Assembly: GCF_018687975.1 (NCBI RefSeq)
Contig: NZ_CP061310.1
Coordinates: 1,736,001 to 1,800,000, forward strand
From: Polynucleobacter sp. es-EL-1
GTDB taxonomy: Bacteria > Pseudomonadota > Gammaproteobacteria > Burkholderiales > Burkholderiaceae
DNA: 64,000 nucleotides
Direction: 5' to 3'
Positions 43,520 to 52,134 of the stretch are shown in pieces. Each line of letters starts with the position of its first letter. Positions within the stretch are counted from its first letter, which is position 1. The notes below the pieces were generated by a model that worked only from the letters and a program-made list of their open reading frames with translations, had not been told where the DNA came from and did no database searches. The position numbers and the translations under genes are program-made.

Positions 43520-45271
43520 TTAAGCAAGTAATTTCTCAAGCGCTTGGGCTTGCTCCTCGGGCTCAATTGCCTGCAGTACTGCTGGAATGCGTGTTCGCAA
43601 TTGGCCAACATCCGCCTTCAATATCTCGCGCTTGACTAGCAACAATTGACTAAAGTGCATTGAAAAATCGGTCAAACCCAAACCAAGTAGCAGCTTAGTC
43701 ATGGACGGGTCTCCGGCCATCTCCCCGCAGACTGCAACAGGAATATTGGCACGCTTTGCTTGATCAATAATATTGAAAAGTAAATTGAGAATTGCTGGAT
43801 GAAACGGGTCATACAAATGGGCGACTGCATGATCTGCACGATCAATTGCAAGCGTGTACTGAATCAAATCATTCGTACCGATAGATAAAAAATCAAAGCG
43901 GTTAATAAATAAAGGTAGAACTAAAGCAGCTGCCGGAATCTCTATCATGGCACCTACTTGAATATTGGGATTAAATGCCTGTCCTCGCTGATGAAGTTGT
44001 TGCTTTGCTTTTTCAATCAAGCGCAATGTTTCATCAATTTCTCTTACGTGGGCGAGCATCGGAATCATAATGCGTGCTTGTCCATGAGCTGAGGCTCGCA
44101 AAATTGCCCGTAATTGGGTGAGAAAAATTTCCGGCTCGGTCAGTGACCAGCGGATCGCCCTTAAGCCCAATGGTGATGTACCTGTTTGCGACAGATCAGA
44201 ACCGGAACCGAGCGCTTTATCGGCACCCACATCAATAGTCCGAATGTTGACAGGCAGGCCATGCATTAAATCAACAACACGTCGATATTCTTGATACTGC
44301 TTTTCTTCGTCAGGCATTGCTTGGTGACGATCCATGAATAAAAATTCAGATCGAAATAAGCCAACTCCAATTGCGCCCAATTCCACTGCTTGCGTAGCAT
44401 CTTCAGGCAATTCAATATTGGCCAAGAGCTCAATTGCCACATTGTCTGCCGTCGCGGTACGAGAGTGCTTAAGCTCTTGCAACTTACGGGTTTCTTCAAT
44501 CGCCTTAATTTGAAGCAATCGATACTCGGAGAGTAATTGTTCATCTGGAGCAACTACGACCACACCATGTTCACCATCAATGACCAACCAATCGCCATGA
44601 CGAATCATTTCACTCGCATGCCGAACACCAACTACCGCCGGTATTTCCATACTTCGCGCTACGATGGCGGTATGTGAGGTTTTACCTCCTAAATCTGTCA
44701 CAAAACCCGTAAATGCACGCTCTTTAAAACGCAACATGTCGTGAGGAGCAATATCATGAGCCACAATAATTGCATCAGCTCCAACATCGCTGGGTGACAA
44801 TAAGTCAGAATCGTCTATGCCATCTTTTTTCTGCGAATTAAGAGCCTTCAGCACTCGCTCAGCAACTTGTCGAATATCGTTTGCCCGCTCTTTAAGATAG
44901 GCATCCTCAATCTCAGCAAACTGCTCCAACAGATCATTAAGTTCGGTAGTCAAAGCCCACGCAGCATTTAGTCTCTGAGTGCGAATAAGTTTCAAAGGCT
45001 TCTGAGCTAAAGCAGGGTCAGCCAGAATCATGCCGTGCACATCTAAGAAGGCTGCCATTTCTTGTGGCGCATCCTTGGGCAAACCTTGTCGCAATTGTGC
45101 TAACTCAAGGCGTACCTGCTCAAATGCATCCATTAATTTTTGAGCTTCTGCCTCTTCTTTGCCAGCCTCGATTAAATAATGACTCACCTCAAGTGCAGCG
45201 CGCGAAATCAGTACGGCTTTACCAATGGCAATACCCTTGGATACTGGAATTCCGTGCAAAGCAAAGGTCAT
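43520..45271 (-). CDS. ptsI: Phosphoenolpyruvate-protein phosphotransferase (PTS enzyme I)
   Basis: Takes the phosphate from PEP and gives it to HPr. About 583 residues: N-terminal swivelling domain with active-site His in GGKTSHTAIVARSMEIP, and PEP-binding barrel with GLFRSEFLFMDR, IPMLAHVREID, GAMIEIPAAAL, SIGTNDLIQYTLAIDR and catalytic CGEMAGDP. ATG 45271 chosen, 4 nt after the ptsH stop; a TTG at 45292 would overlap ptsH. With ptsH and EIIA-Man it forms a PTS lacking any membrane EIIC here. Confidence 0.97.
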   Translation of the reverse strand: MTFALHGIPVSKGIAIGKAVLISRAALEVSHYLIEAGKEEAEAQKLMDAFEQVRLELAQLRQGLPKDAPQEMAAFLDVHGMILADPALAQKPLKLIRTQRLNAAWALTTELNDLLEQFAEIEDAYLKERANDIRQVAERVLKALNSQKKDGIDDSDLLSPSDVGADAIIVAHDIAPHDMLRFKERAFTGFVTDLGGKTSHTAIVARSMEIPAVVGVRHASEMIRHGDWLVIDGEHGVVVVAPDEQLLSEYRLLQIKAIEETRKLQELKHSRTATADNVAIELLANIELPEDATQAVELGAIGVGLFRSEFLFMDRHQAMPDEEKQYQEYRRVVDLMHGLPVNIRTIDVGADKALGSGSDLSQTGTSPLGLRAIRWSLTEPEIFLTQLRAILRASAHGQARIMIPMLAHVREIDETLRLIEKAKQQLHQRGQAFNPNIQVGAMIEIPAAALVLPLFINRFDFLSIGTNDLIQYTLAIDRADHAVAHLYDPFHPAILNLLFNIIDQAKRANIPVAVCGEMAGDPSMTKLLLGLGLTDFSMHFSQLLLVKREILKADVGQLRTRIPAVLQAIEPEEQAQALEKLLA

Positions 45272-45275
45272 ATGC

Positions 45276-45545
45276 TTACTCGCCCTCACCAAATCGATTA
45301 TTAATGAGCTCAGTAATAGCTTTCATGGCTTCATCTGCCTGATCACCTACCGTCTCTAAGGTCACGGTGCTCCCAATGCCAGCAGCCAACATCATGACAC
45401 CCATAATGCTCTTGGCATTAATTTGACGACCATTTCGTGACAACAAAATTTCACAGGGAAACTCAGCAGCAAGTTGCGATAACTTTGCTGAGGCACGGGC
45501 ATGCAAACCCAGCTTATTAATAATTTCAATTTCAGCAATTGGCAT
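45276..45545 (-). CDS. ptsH: Phosphocarrier protein HPr
   Basis: Small phosphocarrier of 89 residues. Both regulatory sites are visible: His15 in GLHARAS (phosphorylated by enzyme I) and Ser46 in NAKSIMGVMML (target of HprK). The presence of Ser46 and the hprK gene at 12-13 kb supports a working HPr(Ser) switch. Between EIIA-Man and ptsI with gaps of 8 and 4 nt. Confidence 0.97.
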   Translation of the reverse strand: MPIAEIEIINKLGLHARASAKLSQLAAEFPCEILLSRNGRQINAKSIMGVMMLAAGIGSTVTLETVGDQADEAMKAITELINNRFGEGE

Positions 45546-45553
45546 ATTGATCT

Positions 45554-45988
45554 CTATTTCTCAGTAGTTTCCTGCAAAGCCTTAGAGCCCAAACGCAAGA
45601 TCCCATTTTGGCCACCAGCAAGCGCTTTCTGCGCCAACTCTTCCAAACTTTCACCACGATGAGAAATGCAGCGCATCAACATTGGCAAATTCAATCCCGC
45701 CAACACAATCACTGGGGAATTCAAACCAGACAGAGGGCCAAGCGCCTCTAATTTAGATGCGACATTGGCTGGTGTTGCCCCCATCACATCCGTCAAAATT
45801 AAAATACCATGCCCAGAATTTACGCCATAAGCAGCTTTTAAAACACGATCAAAACTGGCCTTGGTATCTTCATATGGAGGAATATCCACAGCCCTCACTC
45901 TTTCAGGTAAAACCCCAAACGTATGCTCAGCAAAACCCAACATGGCGCTAGCCACAGGAGTATGGGCAACAATAACGATTCCAACCAT
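45554..45988 (-). CDS. PTS mannose-type EIIA component
   Basis: Cytosolic EIIA of the mannose/sorbose family, 144 residues, starting MVGIVIVAHTPVASAM with active His9 and containing ILILTDVMGATPANVASKL. No EIIB, EIIC or EIID genes are nearby, so it probably serves signalling rather than sugar uptake. gshB ends 2 bp upstream, which places the PTS genes in one unit with glutathione synthesis. Confidence 0.93.
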   Translation of the reverse strand: MVGIVIVAHTPVASAMLGFAEHTFGVLPERVRAVDIPPYEDTKASFDRVLKAAYGVNSGHGILILTDVMGATPANVASKLEALGPLSGLNSPVIVLAGLNLPMLMRCISHRGESLEELAQKALAGGQNGILRLGSKALQETTEK

Positions 45989-45990
45989 TT

Positions 45991-46935
45991 TTATGCCAAT
46001 GCCTTCTCAAGCGCTGTTAACCAAAATTGCGGGACATCAAACCCGCTTTGCTCGGTAATCTCCACAAAACACGTTGGGCTAGTGACGTTAATTTCCGTAA
46101 CGTAAGACCCAATAAGATCTAATCCTACCAAGAACAAGCCCCGTTGATTTAAAAGTGGAGCTAAATATTGAGCCACTTTGCGCTCTGCGTCACTGAGCGG
46201 CATAGCTACACCCTTACCACCAGCAGCTAAATTTCCCCGAATTTCACTGCCCTGCGGAATCCGAGCTAATGCAAATGGTACGACTTCGCCACCGATTAAC
46301 AAAACTCGCTTATCCCCTTGCGTAATCTCAGGCAAAAAACGTTGGGCCATTAAAGTCCTCGCGCCGTTTTCACCTAAGGTCTCGACAATACTGGCAAGAT
46401 TCAAGCCGTCTTTACCCACCCGAAAGACTCCCATGCCACCCATACCATCTAGCGGCTTGATCACAATATCTTGATGTTCTTTATGAAATTGCTCAATCGC
46501 ACCCAATTCACGAGTTACTAGAGTGGGTGGAATTAGCTCCGGAAACTCAGTTATCGATAACTTTTCAGAGTGATCCCGAATGGCCGCAGGATTATTAAAT
46601 ACCTTAGCACCCTGCCTTACTGCAGCAGAAAGCATCCATGTGGTATTCAGATATTCAATATCAAACGGCGGGTCTGTTCGCATCAATACCGCAGAAAAAG
46701 AATTTAAGGCGCGATCTTGAATGGCTCCTAGCTCGTACCAAGCAGTACTACTACTTGGTTTAATTACTAGCGGCTGACAATCTGCCACCACTGCATTACT
46801 GCGCCACAATACATGGCAACTTTGACAGAACCAGAGTCGATGACCCGCTGCTTGTGCAACACGCATCATTGCCAATGTGGAATCCTTGCTTACTTTAAAA
46901 GTATCCAAAGGATCGGCAATAAATAGTAAGTCCAT
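45991..46935 (-). CDS. gshB: Glutathione synthetase
   Basis: ATP-grasp ligase joining glycine to gamma-glutamylcysteine. 314 residues: DLLFIADPLDTFKVSKDSTLAMMRVAQ start, VMRTDPPFDIEYLNTTWML, VIKPLDGMGGMGVFRV (ATP loop), RVLLIGGEVVPFALARIP and INVTSPTCFVEIT. Downstream of gshA by 27 bp. Supplies glutathione for GrxC and possibly the Kef-type antiporter and the peroxidase in this window. Confidence 0.97.
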   Translation of the reverse strand: MDLLFIADPLDTFKVSKDSTLAMMRVAQAAGHRLWFCQSCHVLWRSNAVVADCQPLVIKPSSSTAWYELGAIQDRALNSFSAVLMRTDPPFDIEYLNTTWMLSAAVRQGAKVFNNPAAIRDHSEKLSITEFPELIPPTLVTRELGAIEQFHKEHQDIVIKPLDGMGGMGVFRVGKDGLNLASIVETLGENGARTLMAQRFLPEITQGDKRVLLIGGEVVPFALARIPQGSEIRGNLAAGGKGVAMPLSDAERKVAQYLAPLLNQRGLFLVGLDLIGSYVTEINVTSPTCFVEITEQSGFDVPQFWLTALEKALA

Positions 46936-46962
46936 CTTTATGTTCGAATATTGAAAAATAAA

Positions 46963-48261
46963 TTATGCTACTTCAGCATTTGGGTCGGATCTCTCTAGCT
47001 CAAGCGATGAGGCTAGCAAGGCTAAGCGCGCTACTACGCCATAGAGATAGAAACGATTTGGTGGAGCACTTCCAGGCTTAGCTCCTAAATCTGGCATAGA
47101 GTATTGCTCGAATGCCAAGGGTACAAAATGCATACCAGGTGCATTGAGATTTTCATCTGGACCACGGTCAGTATGCACTCTATAAAATCCACCAATCACA
47201 TAACGATCGATCATATAGACCACAGGCTCAGCTACGGCCTCATTGACCTTCTCAAAGGTGTATACGCCTTCCTGAATTAATACATCGCTCACTTCAAGAC
47301 CTTCTTTAACGATACTCATCTTATTGCGGTCTTTACGATTTAAGCCTTTGAGCTGAGCGGGGTCATTGACTACCATCACGCCCATTCCATAGGTCCCAGC
47401 ATCCGCCTTAACAACAACATAGGGCTTTTCTTTGATGCCGTATTCACGGTACTTTTTAGCAGTCTTTTTCAGCACTTGCTCTACTGCTGTTTGTAACTCC
47501 TCTTCACCTTTGCGCTCATGAAAATTCACATTCGAGCAACTAGTAAAGTAGGGATTAATCATCCACGGATCAATATCGACCACCTTTGAAAAACGCTTGG
47601 CAACTTCATCATAGGCAGCAAAATGATTTGACTTGCGACGCACATGCCAACCTGCATGCAAACCTGGCAATAGATACTGTTCGTGCAAATTTTCTAAGAT
47701 CGGCGGAATGCCTGCTGACAAATCGTTATTGAGCAAGATTGAGCAAGGATCAAAATCTTTGAGACCTAAACGCTGCTTCTTTAAACCCAAACGGGATAAA
47801 GGTTCCATCAATAAACGATTGCCGTCCGGCAATTCAATCCAAGTTGGCTTCTTGATCTCATCAGATAATGTGCCTAAGCGCACATTTAAACCCGACTGTC
47901 GCAAGATAGATGCTAAGCGAGCAATATTTTGCAAATAGAAAGTGTTACGAGTGTGGCGCTCAGGAATCAGCAATAAATTTTTGGCTTCTGGGCAAATTTT
48001 CTCAATCGCTGCCATGGCCGCCTGAACTGCGAGAGGCAACATTTGTGGCGAGAGATTATTAAATCCACCCGGGAAAAGATTGGTGTCAACGGGAGCGAGC
48101 TTGAACCCAGCATTTCTCAAATCGACAGAGCAATAAAAGGGCGGAGTATGCTCCTGCCATTCCAGCCTAAACCAGCGCTCAATCGTTGGGGTTGCTTCCA
48201 AGACCTTTGACTCGAGTTCGAGTAAAGGTCCGCTAAGGGCAGTAATTAGATGTGGAACCAT
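46963..48261 (-). CDS. gshA: Glutamate-cysteine ligase (proteobacterial GshA type)
   Basis: First step of glutathione synthesis. 432 residues of the betaproteobacterial/cyanobacterial-like class unrelated in sequence to E. coli GshA: FYCSVDLRNAGFKLAPVDTNLFPGGFNNL at the N-terminus, LLIPERHTRNTFYLQNIA, and the ATP-grasp-like YVVVKADAGTYGMGVMVV. Starts just past the hairpin that ends the amt transcript and heads the gshA-gshB-EIIA-ptsH-ptsI series. Confidence 0.93.
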   Translation of the reverse strand: MVPHLITALSGPLLELESKVLEATPTIERWFRLEWQEHTPPFYCSVDLRNAGFKLAPVDTNLFPGGFNNLSPQMLPLAVQAAMAAIEKICPEAKNLLLIPERHTRNTFYLQNIARLASILRQSGLNVRLGTLSDEIKKPTWIELPDGNRLLMEPLSRLGLKKQRLGLKDFDPCSILLNNDLSAGIPPILENLHEQYLLPGLHAGWHVRRKSNHFAAYDEVAKRFSKVVDIDPWMINPYFTSCSNVNFHERKGEEELQTAVEQVLKKTAKKYREYGIKEKPYVVVKADAGTYGMGVMVVNDPAQLKGLNRKDRNKMSIVKEGLEVSDVLIQEGVYTFEKVNEAVAEPVVYMIDRYVIGGFYRVHTDRGPDENLNAPGMHFVPLAFEQYSMPDLGAKPGSAPPNRFYLYGVVARLALLASSLELERSDPNAEVA

Positions 48262-48290
48262 CTCACCATTGTAAGATTTTTAAAAGACAA

Positions 48291-48316
48291 AGGGCGGTAT
48301 CCGAAGATACCGCCCT
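48291..48316. terminator. Strong hairpin terminator after amt
   Basis: An 11-bp perfect stem AGGGCGGTATC / GATACCGCCCT closed by a TTCG tetraloop when read on the minus strand, with T-rich flanks on both sides. Lies between the amt stop and the gshA start, separating the two minus-strand units. Confidence 0.85.
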
Positions 48317-48381
48317 TTTTACCCACTAAATTCACTAAAAATTACCTATGGGGACCAATTAAGCACCCCCTATTTAGTCAA

Positions 48382-49779
48382 TTAGTTTGAATACGCTGTT
48401 TCACCATGAGATGTCACATCCAAGCCTTCACGCTCTTGATCTTCAGGAACACGGAGACCAATGACGATGTCAACCACTTTGTATGCAATTACTGAAACGA
48501 TTGCACACCAGACGATGGTAATGATGACGCCTTCAGCCTGAATAATGGTTTGAGCAAGAATCGAGAAGTCAGCAGGAGCAGCGCCGCCAGTTCCACCCAA
48601 GCTAGGAGCAGTAAATACTCCAGTCAAGATGGCACCAACAATACCGCCAACACCATGGATACCAAAGACGTCGAGGGTGTCATCTGCGCCCAGCATTCTC
48701 TTGAGACCACTCACAGCCCATAAACAAATCAAACCAGAAATAAAGCCGATAGCAATAGCACCCATTGGACCAACAGTACCGCAAGCTGGAGTAATGCCAA
48801 CCAAACCAGCTACTGCACCAGAAGCAGCACCCAACATAGAGGCCTTACCTTTGAATAAAGTCTCACCCAAATTCCATGCCAATACTGCAGCAGCTGGAGC
48901 AAGCAAAGTGTTAATGAATGGCAATGCAGCACCTTCATTTGCTTCGAGGTTAGAGCCCGCATTGAAACCAAACCAACCCACCCATAACAATGCAGCACCA
49001 ACCATTGTCAGAGTTAGGCTATGAGGAGTCATAGCATCTTTGCCGTAACCAAGACGTTTGCCGATCATGTATGCACCTACCAAGCCAGCAATACCAGCAT
49101 TAATATGCACCACTGTTCCACCAGCAAAATCGAGTGCGCCCTTGTCAAGCAAGTAACCGCCAGCACCCCAAACCATATGAGCGATTGGGAGGTAGCAGAA
49201 TGTTAACCACAGTGCGCAAAAGAGCAACACAGCAGAGAACTTCACACGCTCAGCAAATGAACCCACAATCAAACATGCAGTGATACCAGCGAATGTTGCT
49301 TGGAATGCAATGAAAATAAATTCAGGGATCTTTGATGTAGGCGTAAAGGTATCTGCTTGTGAGGCCGTAGTGACCCCAGAGAGGAATGCTTTACTAAAGT
49401 CACCAATCACTAGACCTTCGGCACCGAATGCCAAAGAATAGCCATAGATAACCCATAACAAGACCATTAAAGAAAATACGGTCATTACTTGCATCAAGAC
49501 AGACAGCATATTTTTACTTCTGACTAATCCACCGTAGAACAGCGCTAATCCTGGTAGCACCATCAAAATGACCAAAATAGTGCTCAGCATCATCCAAGCA
49601 GTATCAGCCTTATCAACGGTTGCTACGACAGCAGCAGCTGCACCAGCAACACTGGCAGCCGCCGCAGCTACTGGCTCTTCAGTGGCTGCATAAGCGACTG
49701 AAGTTGCCATGACGCCAGTTGCACCAATAGCCAAGGCCATTGCGCTTCCAGCTAGGAATTTTTTCATCCGAGTTAACAT
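48382..49779 (-). CDS. amt: Ammonium transporter Amt
   Basis: Trimeric ammonium channel of the Amt/Rh family, about 465 residues: signal peptide (MKKFLAGSAMALAIGATGVMATSVAYA), then about 11 helices with the Amt signature around DFAGGTVVHINAGIAGLVGA and the pore His in GIHGVGGIVGAILTGVF. The true start is the ATG at 49779, 13 bp after glnK with a GAGAGG box; a longer upstream frame runs through glnK and is not real. glnK-amt pairing implies control of the channel by GlnK. Confidence 0.96.
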   Translation of the reverse strand: MLTRMKKFLAGSAMALAIGATGVMATSVAYAATEEPVAAAAASVAGAAAAVVATVDKADTAWMMLSTILVILMVLPGLALFYGGLVRSKNMLSVLMQVMTVFSLMVLLWVIYGYSLAFGAEGLVIGDFSKAFLSGVTTASQADTFTPTSKIPEFIFIAFQATFAGITACLIVGSFAERVKFSAVLLFCALWLTFCYLPIAHMVWGAGGYLLDKGALDFAGGTVVHINAGIAGLVGAYMIGKRLGYGKDAMTPHSLTLTMVGAALLWVGWFGFNAGSNLEANEGAALPFINTLLAPAAAVLAWNLGETLFKGKASMLGAASGAVAGLVGITPACGTVGPMGAIAIGFISGLICLWAVSGLKRMLGADDTLDVFGIHGVGGIVGAILTGVFTAPSLGGTGGAAPADFSILAQTIIQAEGVIITIVWCAIVSVIAYKVVDIVIGLRVPEDQEREGLDVTSHGETAYSN

Positions 49780-49792
49780 TTTGAACCTCTCT

Positions 49793-50131
49793 TTAAAGTG
49801 CTGACGCACCGGTTTCACCGGTACGAATGCGAATGACGTGTTCAACTGGTGAGACAAAAATCTTGCCATCGCCAATCTTTCCAGTACGAGCTGATTTTTC
49901 AATTGCTTCAATCGCTCGCTCCAAGATGCCATCTTCAACAGCAGCTTCAATTTTTACTTTCGGCAAAAAGTCGACTACATATTCAGCGCCACGATATAAC
50001 TCAGTGTGCCCTTTTTGACGGCCAAAGCCCTTCACCTCAGTGACGGTAATGCCCGAAACTCCCACTTCCGAGAGAGCTTCGCGCACTTCGTCAAGCTTGA
50101 ATGGCTTGATGATTGCGGTAATTAATTTCAT
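49793..50131 (-). CDS. glnK: P-II family nitrogen regulatory protein
   Basis: Senses 2-oxoglutarate, ATP/ADP and glutamine status and blocks the Amt channel. 112 residues with the T-loop GFGRQKGHTELYRGAEYVVDFLPKVKIE carrying Tyr51 for uridylylation and the C-terminal VRIRTGETGASAL. Cotranscribed with amt. In relatives this operon is sigma-54/NtrC driven; here the rpoN gene at its usual site is decayed, so another promoter type is expected. Confidence 0.95.
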   Translation of the reverse strand: MKLITAIIKPFKLDEVREALSEVGVSGITVTEVKGFGRQKGHTELYRGAEYVVDFLPKVKIEAAVEDGILERAIEAIEKSARTGKIGDGKIFVSPVEHVIRIRTGETGASAL

Positions 50132-50156
50132 ACGTTTCTCCGTTTAGAGGAAGGAA

Positions 50157-51005
50157 TTAGAAAGTTTTTGTGAGCGAGAAGTTTGCGCCACCACGACCTG
50201 ACCAAGTGGATTGATTTCCACCAGTGCTATACCAGACAGGGTTTGCATTCGTGCTGATATAGGAAACCTGAGCAGATAAACCGCCGCCAAAATCTTTAGT
50301 CATGCCCAATTTCCAATCAGTGTAGCTAATATTATTTTGAGCGCCTGAATAACCCGTTGTTGTAAATGGTTGGCCAGCAACATATTGGTAACCAATATGT
50401 CCGTTAGCACTCAAGCCCCAAAATCCAGTGTCATAGTTCAATGTCAAATCAGGGTACATAGAACCTGCGCTATTAGGAATTCCGAAGAGAGTTGTTACAG
50501 CATATGAAAGTTTTACAAAACCAGTCAATGGCCCAAGCGTAAAGTTTTGGGCTGCATACAATTCAGTTGAATTTGGATTCTGCATAAAGGTTGAGTTAAA
50601 ACCTTTAGTTGGATAGTAGTATTGCAATACACCAAAATCTGAAGCAAAGCCTGGAGCAATTAGCTCTTTCTTAAAGCCGCCGTAGAAATCCATCTCAATG
50701 TTGCTGCTCACATTGTTACCAGCCCCAGAAGCAGTACTGTTTTGGTCGCCAATCCAACTAATTGAGCTGTTCCAGTTTCCAATATAGAAACCACTCTCAT
50801 GGGCGTAATCAAAGCCACCTTGAATTGCTGGCTGATAGTTGGATTGGGTAATACCACGGTAGCGGTAATCATTTACAACAGTAACGTTCGCAGAAATCGG
50901 ACTACCTGCATCTTCAGGGTTAGTTGGGGTATCTGCTGCAAATGCTGCTGTTGCAAATAAGCCAGAAGCTGCTAGAGCGATGGCTGTCTTTTGAATAGTT
51001 TTCAT
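50157..51005 (-). CDS. TorF family putative outer-membrane porin
   Basis: 282 residues: signal peptide (QKTAIALAASGLFATAAFA), then the family start SANVTVVNDYRYRGITQSNYQPAIQGGFDYAH and repeated amphipathic beta-strands with aromatic residues ending ...GRGGANFSLTKTF, where the terminal Phe fits outer-membrane beta-barrel sorting. It precedes glnK-amt by 25 bp on the same strand, a linkage seen in other betaproteobacteria, suggesting nitrogen-linked uptake; substrate unknown. Start supported by AAGGAG 6 nt upstream. Confidence 0.85.
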   Translation of the reverse strand: MKTIQKTAIALAASGLFATAAFAADTPTNPEDAGSPISANVTVVNDYRYRGITQSNYQPAIQGGFDYAHESGFYIGNWNSSISWIGDQNSTASGAGNNVSSNIEMDFYGGFKKELIAPGFASDFGVLQYYYPTKGFNSTFMQNPNSTELYAAQNFTLGPLTGFVKLSYAVTTLFGIPNSAGSMYPDLTLNYDTGFWGLSANGHIGYQYVAGQPFTTTGYSGAQNNISYTDWKLGMTKDFGGGLSAQVSYISTNANPVWYSTGGNQSTWSGRGGANFSLTKTF

Positions 51006-51128
51006 GTGTTACTCCTTGCTGTATGTAATGAAAAAGGGATAAATGCTTATTGCATGGAGTGATCATGAATCTCGGGATATCTCGTAATTTCTGGTGATTC
51101 ACCGAAATAAGGCTTATGCCCCAAATAA

Positions 51129-51175
51129 GTGCATTAATTTGCACCATTTCAGTACTTTTTGCTGCAATTGCAGCA
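51129..51175 (-). promoter_or_regulatory. Cluster of dyad symmetries upstream of torF-glnK-amt
   Basis: Three overlapping or adjacent dyads in the 260-bp gap between ubiK and torF: GTGCA-N6-TGCAC (51129-51144), TGCAC-N7-GTACT (51140-51156, near the NtrC half-site spacing TGCAC-N7-GTGCA), and a perfect 16-bp palindrome TGCTGCAATTGCAGCA (51160-51175). They sit 120-170 bp before the torF start, where an activator would bind. Binding protein is unknown; the NtrC resemblance is partial. The rest of the gap shows no gene. Confidence 0.4.
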
Positions 51176-51265
51176 TTTTTGGGTGTTTTTGCATCTTTTT
51201 GGCCCTACAACTTAAAATAGGACTTGTATCTTTTATGCAACTAATTCAGAACGGCGGGCAGCACA

Positions 51266-51520
51266 ATGCAAAAACCAGGTGAAATCCTAGAGCAAATCCA
51301 GCGGATTGCTAGCGACATGCAAAACAAGGTTGGTGACGCGATTCGCAATTCACCGGCACAAGAGATTGAAAAAAATGTCCTCGCCATGATGAATCAGGGA
51401 TTTCAGAAAATGGATTTGGTGACTCGCGAAGAGTTTGAGTTGCAATCTAAAGTACTAGCCAAGACTAGAGAAAAATTAGAGGCCCTAGAAGCTAAAGTTG
51501 CTGCACTAGAAAAATCCTAA
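51266..51520 (+). CDS. ubiK: Ubiquinone biosynthesis accessory factor UbiK (BMFP/YqiC)
   Basis: 84 residues: an amphipathic N-terminal half (ILEQIQRIASDMQNKVGDAI), then RQEFDVQ-like MDLVTREEFELQSKVLAKTREKLEALEAKVAALEKS forming a C-terminal coiled coil. In E. coli the protein binds UbiJ and supports aerobic ubiquinone synthesis. Divergent from torF and convergent with a lipoprotein gene whose stop lies 15 bp away. Confidence 0.92.
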   Translation: MQKPGEILEQIQRIASDMQNKVGDAIRNSPAQEIEKNVLAMMNQGFQKMDLVTREEFELQSKVLAKTREKLEALEAKVAALEKS

Positions 51521-51537
51521 GCTAAATATTTAGCTTA
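51518..51537. repeat. Perfect 20-bp palindrome spanning two convergent stop codons
   Basis: TAAGCTAAATATTTAGCTTA reads the same on both strands and supplies the TAA stops of ubiK (plus) and the lipoprotein gene (minus). It may form a hairpin at both mRNA ends but has no T-run, so termination activity is uncertain. Confidence 0.6.
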
Positions 51538-52134
51538 CTCAGGATGAAATTCATCAAAGAAGTTAGCGTACATCTCTTCTAAGAAAAACTTTTTTGCATC
51601 CACACGCGCTGGTGCAGTATGCAAAACCGATACTTGGTAAATATGAATTCCGCCATCAGCAGCTGCTCTAGTGATCCAGCGAACACGCATAGACTGCTCA
51701 GAGGCTCCCGTAGAGGCAAACTCTAAAAAATAATCTTTAGTCGGTAATTTCTGGCGACCAATGGTTTGATAAAACGCATCCGCACTGACGTCATCTTGTG
51801 AGTCTACATTAGCTCTCTTAAAAATATTGTCCTGCATTTGCTCAAGCAACTTTGCTTGTAATGGAATTTGATCTTTACTTAAGGTAACGGTACTCACTGA
51901 GTAAATATCATCATCAATTTTGACAGCCTCGAGTGATTGAGGAATCTCTTGGCCCTCATACGGCAAACGTCGATCCATCTTCTCAGGTTTACCAGGAAAC
52001 AAAGCGTTGTAACCCTCTTGCGGAGATTGCACTGTGCGCCAATCCAACTTGGGGCTACAAGCGACAAGCATCAATACTGCCGTCAACAATACTCCCAGCC
52101 TTTGTATAAATAGCTTAGACAATGCCTGCCCCAT
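51535..52134 (-). CDS. Predicted lipoprotein of unknown function
   Basis: About 199 residues. The ATG at 52134 gives MGQALSKLFIQRLGVLLTAVLMLVAC, a lipoprotein signal with lipobox LVAC. The mature part contains DWRTVQSPQEGYNALFPGKPEKMDRRL and then mixed alpha/beta sequence with no motif I recognise. It overlaps the 3' end of lipA by 20 nt, so translation may be coupled. A longer in-frame start at 52323 lies within lipA and is rejected. Function unknown. Confidence 0.75.
   Translation of the reverse strand: MGQALSKLFIQRLGVLLTAVLMLVACSPKLDWRTVQSPQEGYNALFPGKPEKMDRRLPYEGQEIPQSLEAVKIDDDIYSVSTVTLSKDQIPLQAKLLEQMQDNIFKRANVDSQDDVSADAFYQTIGRQKLPTKDYFLEFASTGASEQSMRVRWITRAAADGGIHIYQVSVLHTAPARVDAKKFFLEEMYANFFDEFHPE

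Noticed and set aside
49780..49950. Longer N-terminus for amt starting at 49950
   Set aside because: That frame runs through the glnK coding region; the ATG at 49779 has a ribosome-binding site and gives a normal signal peptide.
51124..51146. Possible sigma-54 promoter upstream of torF (GG...GC on the minus strand)
   Set aside because: Spacing is GG-N11-GC rather than the strict GG-N10-GC, and rpoN is decayed at its usual locus.
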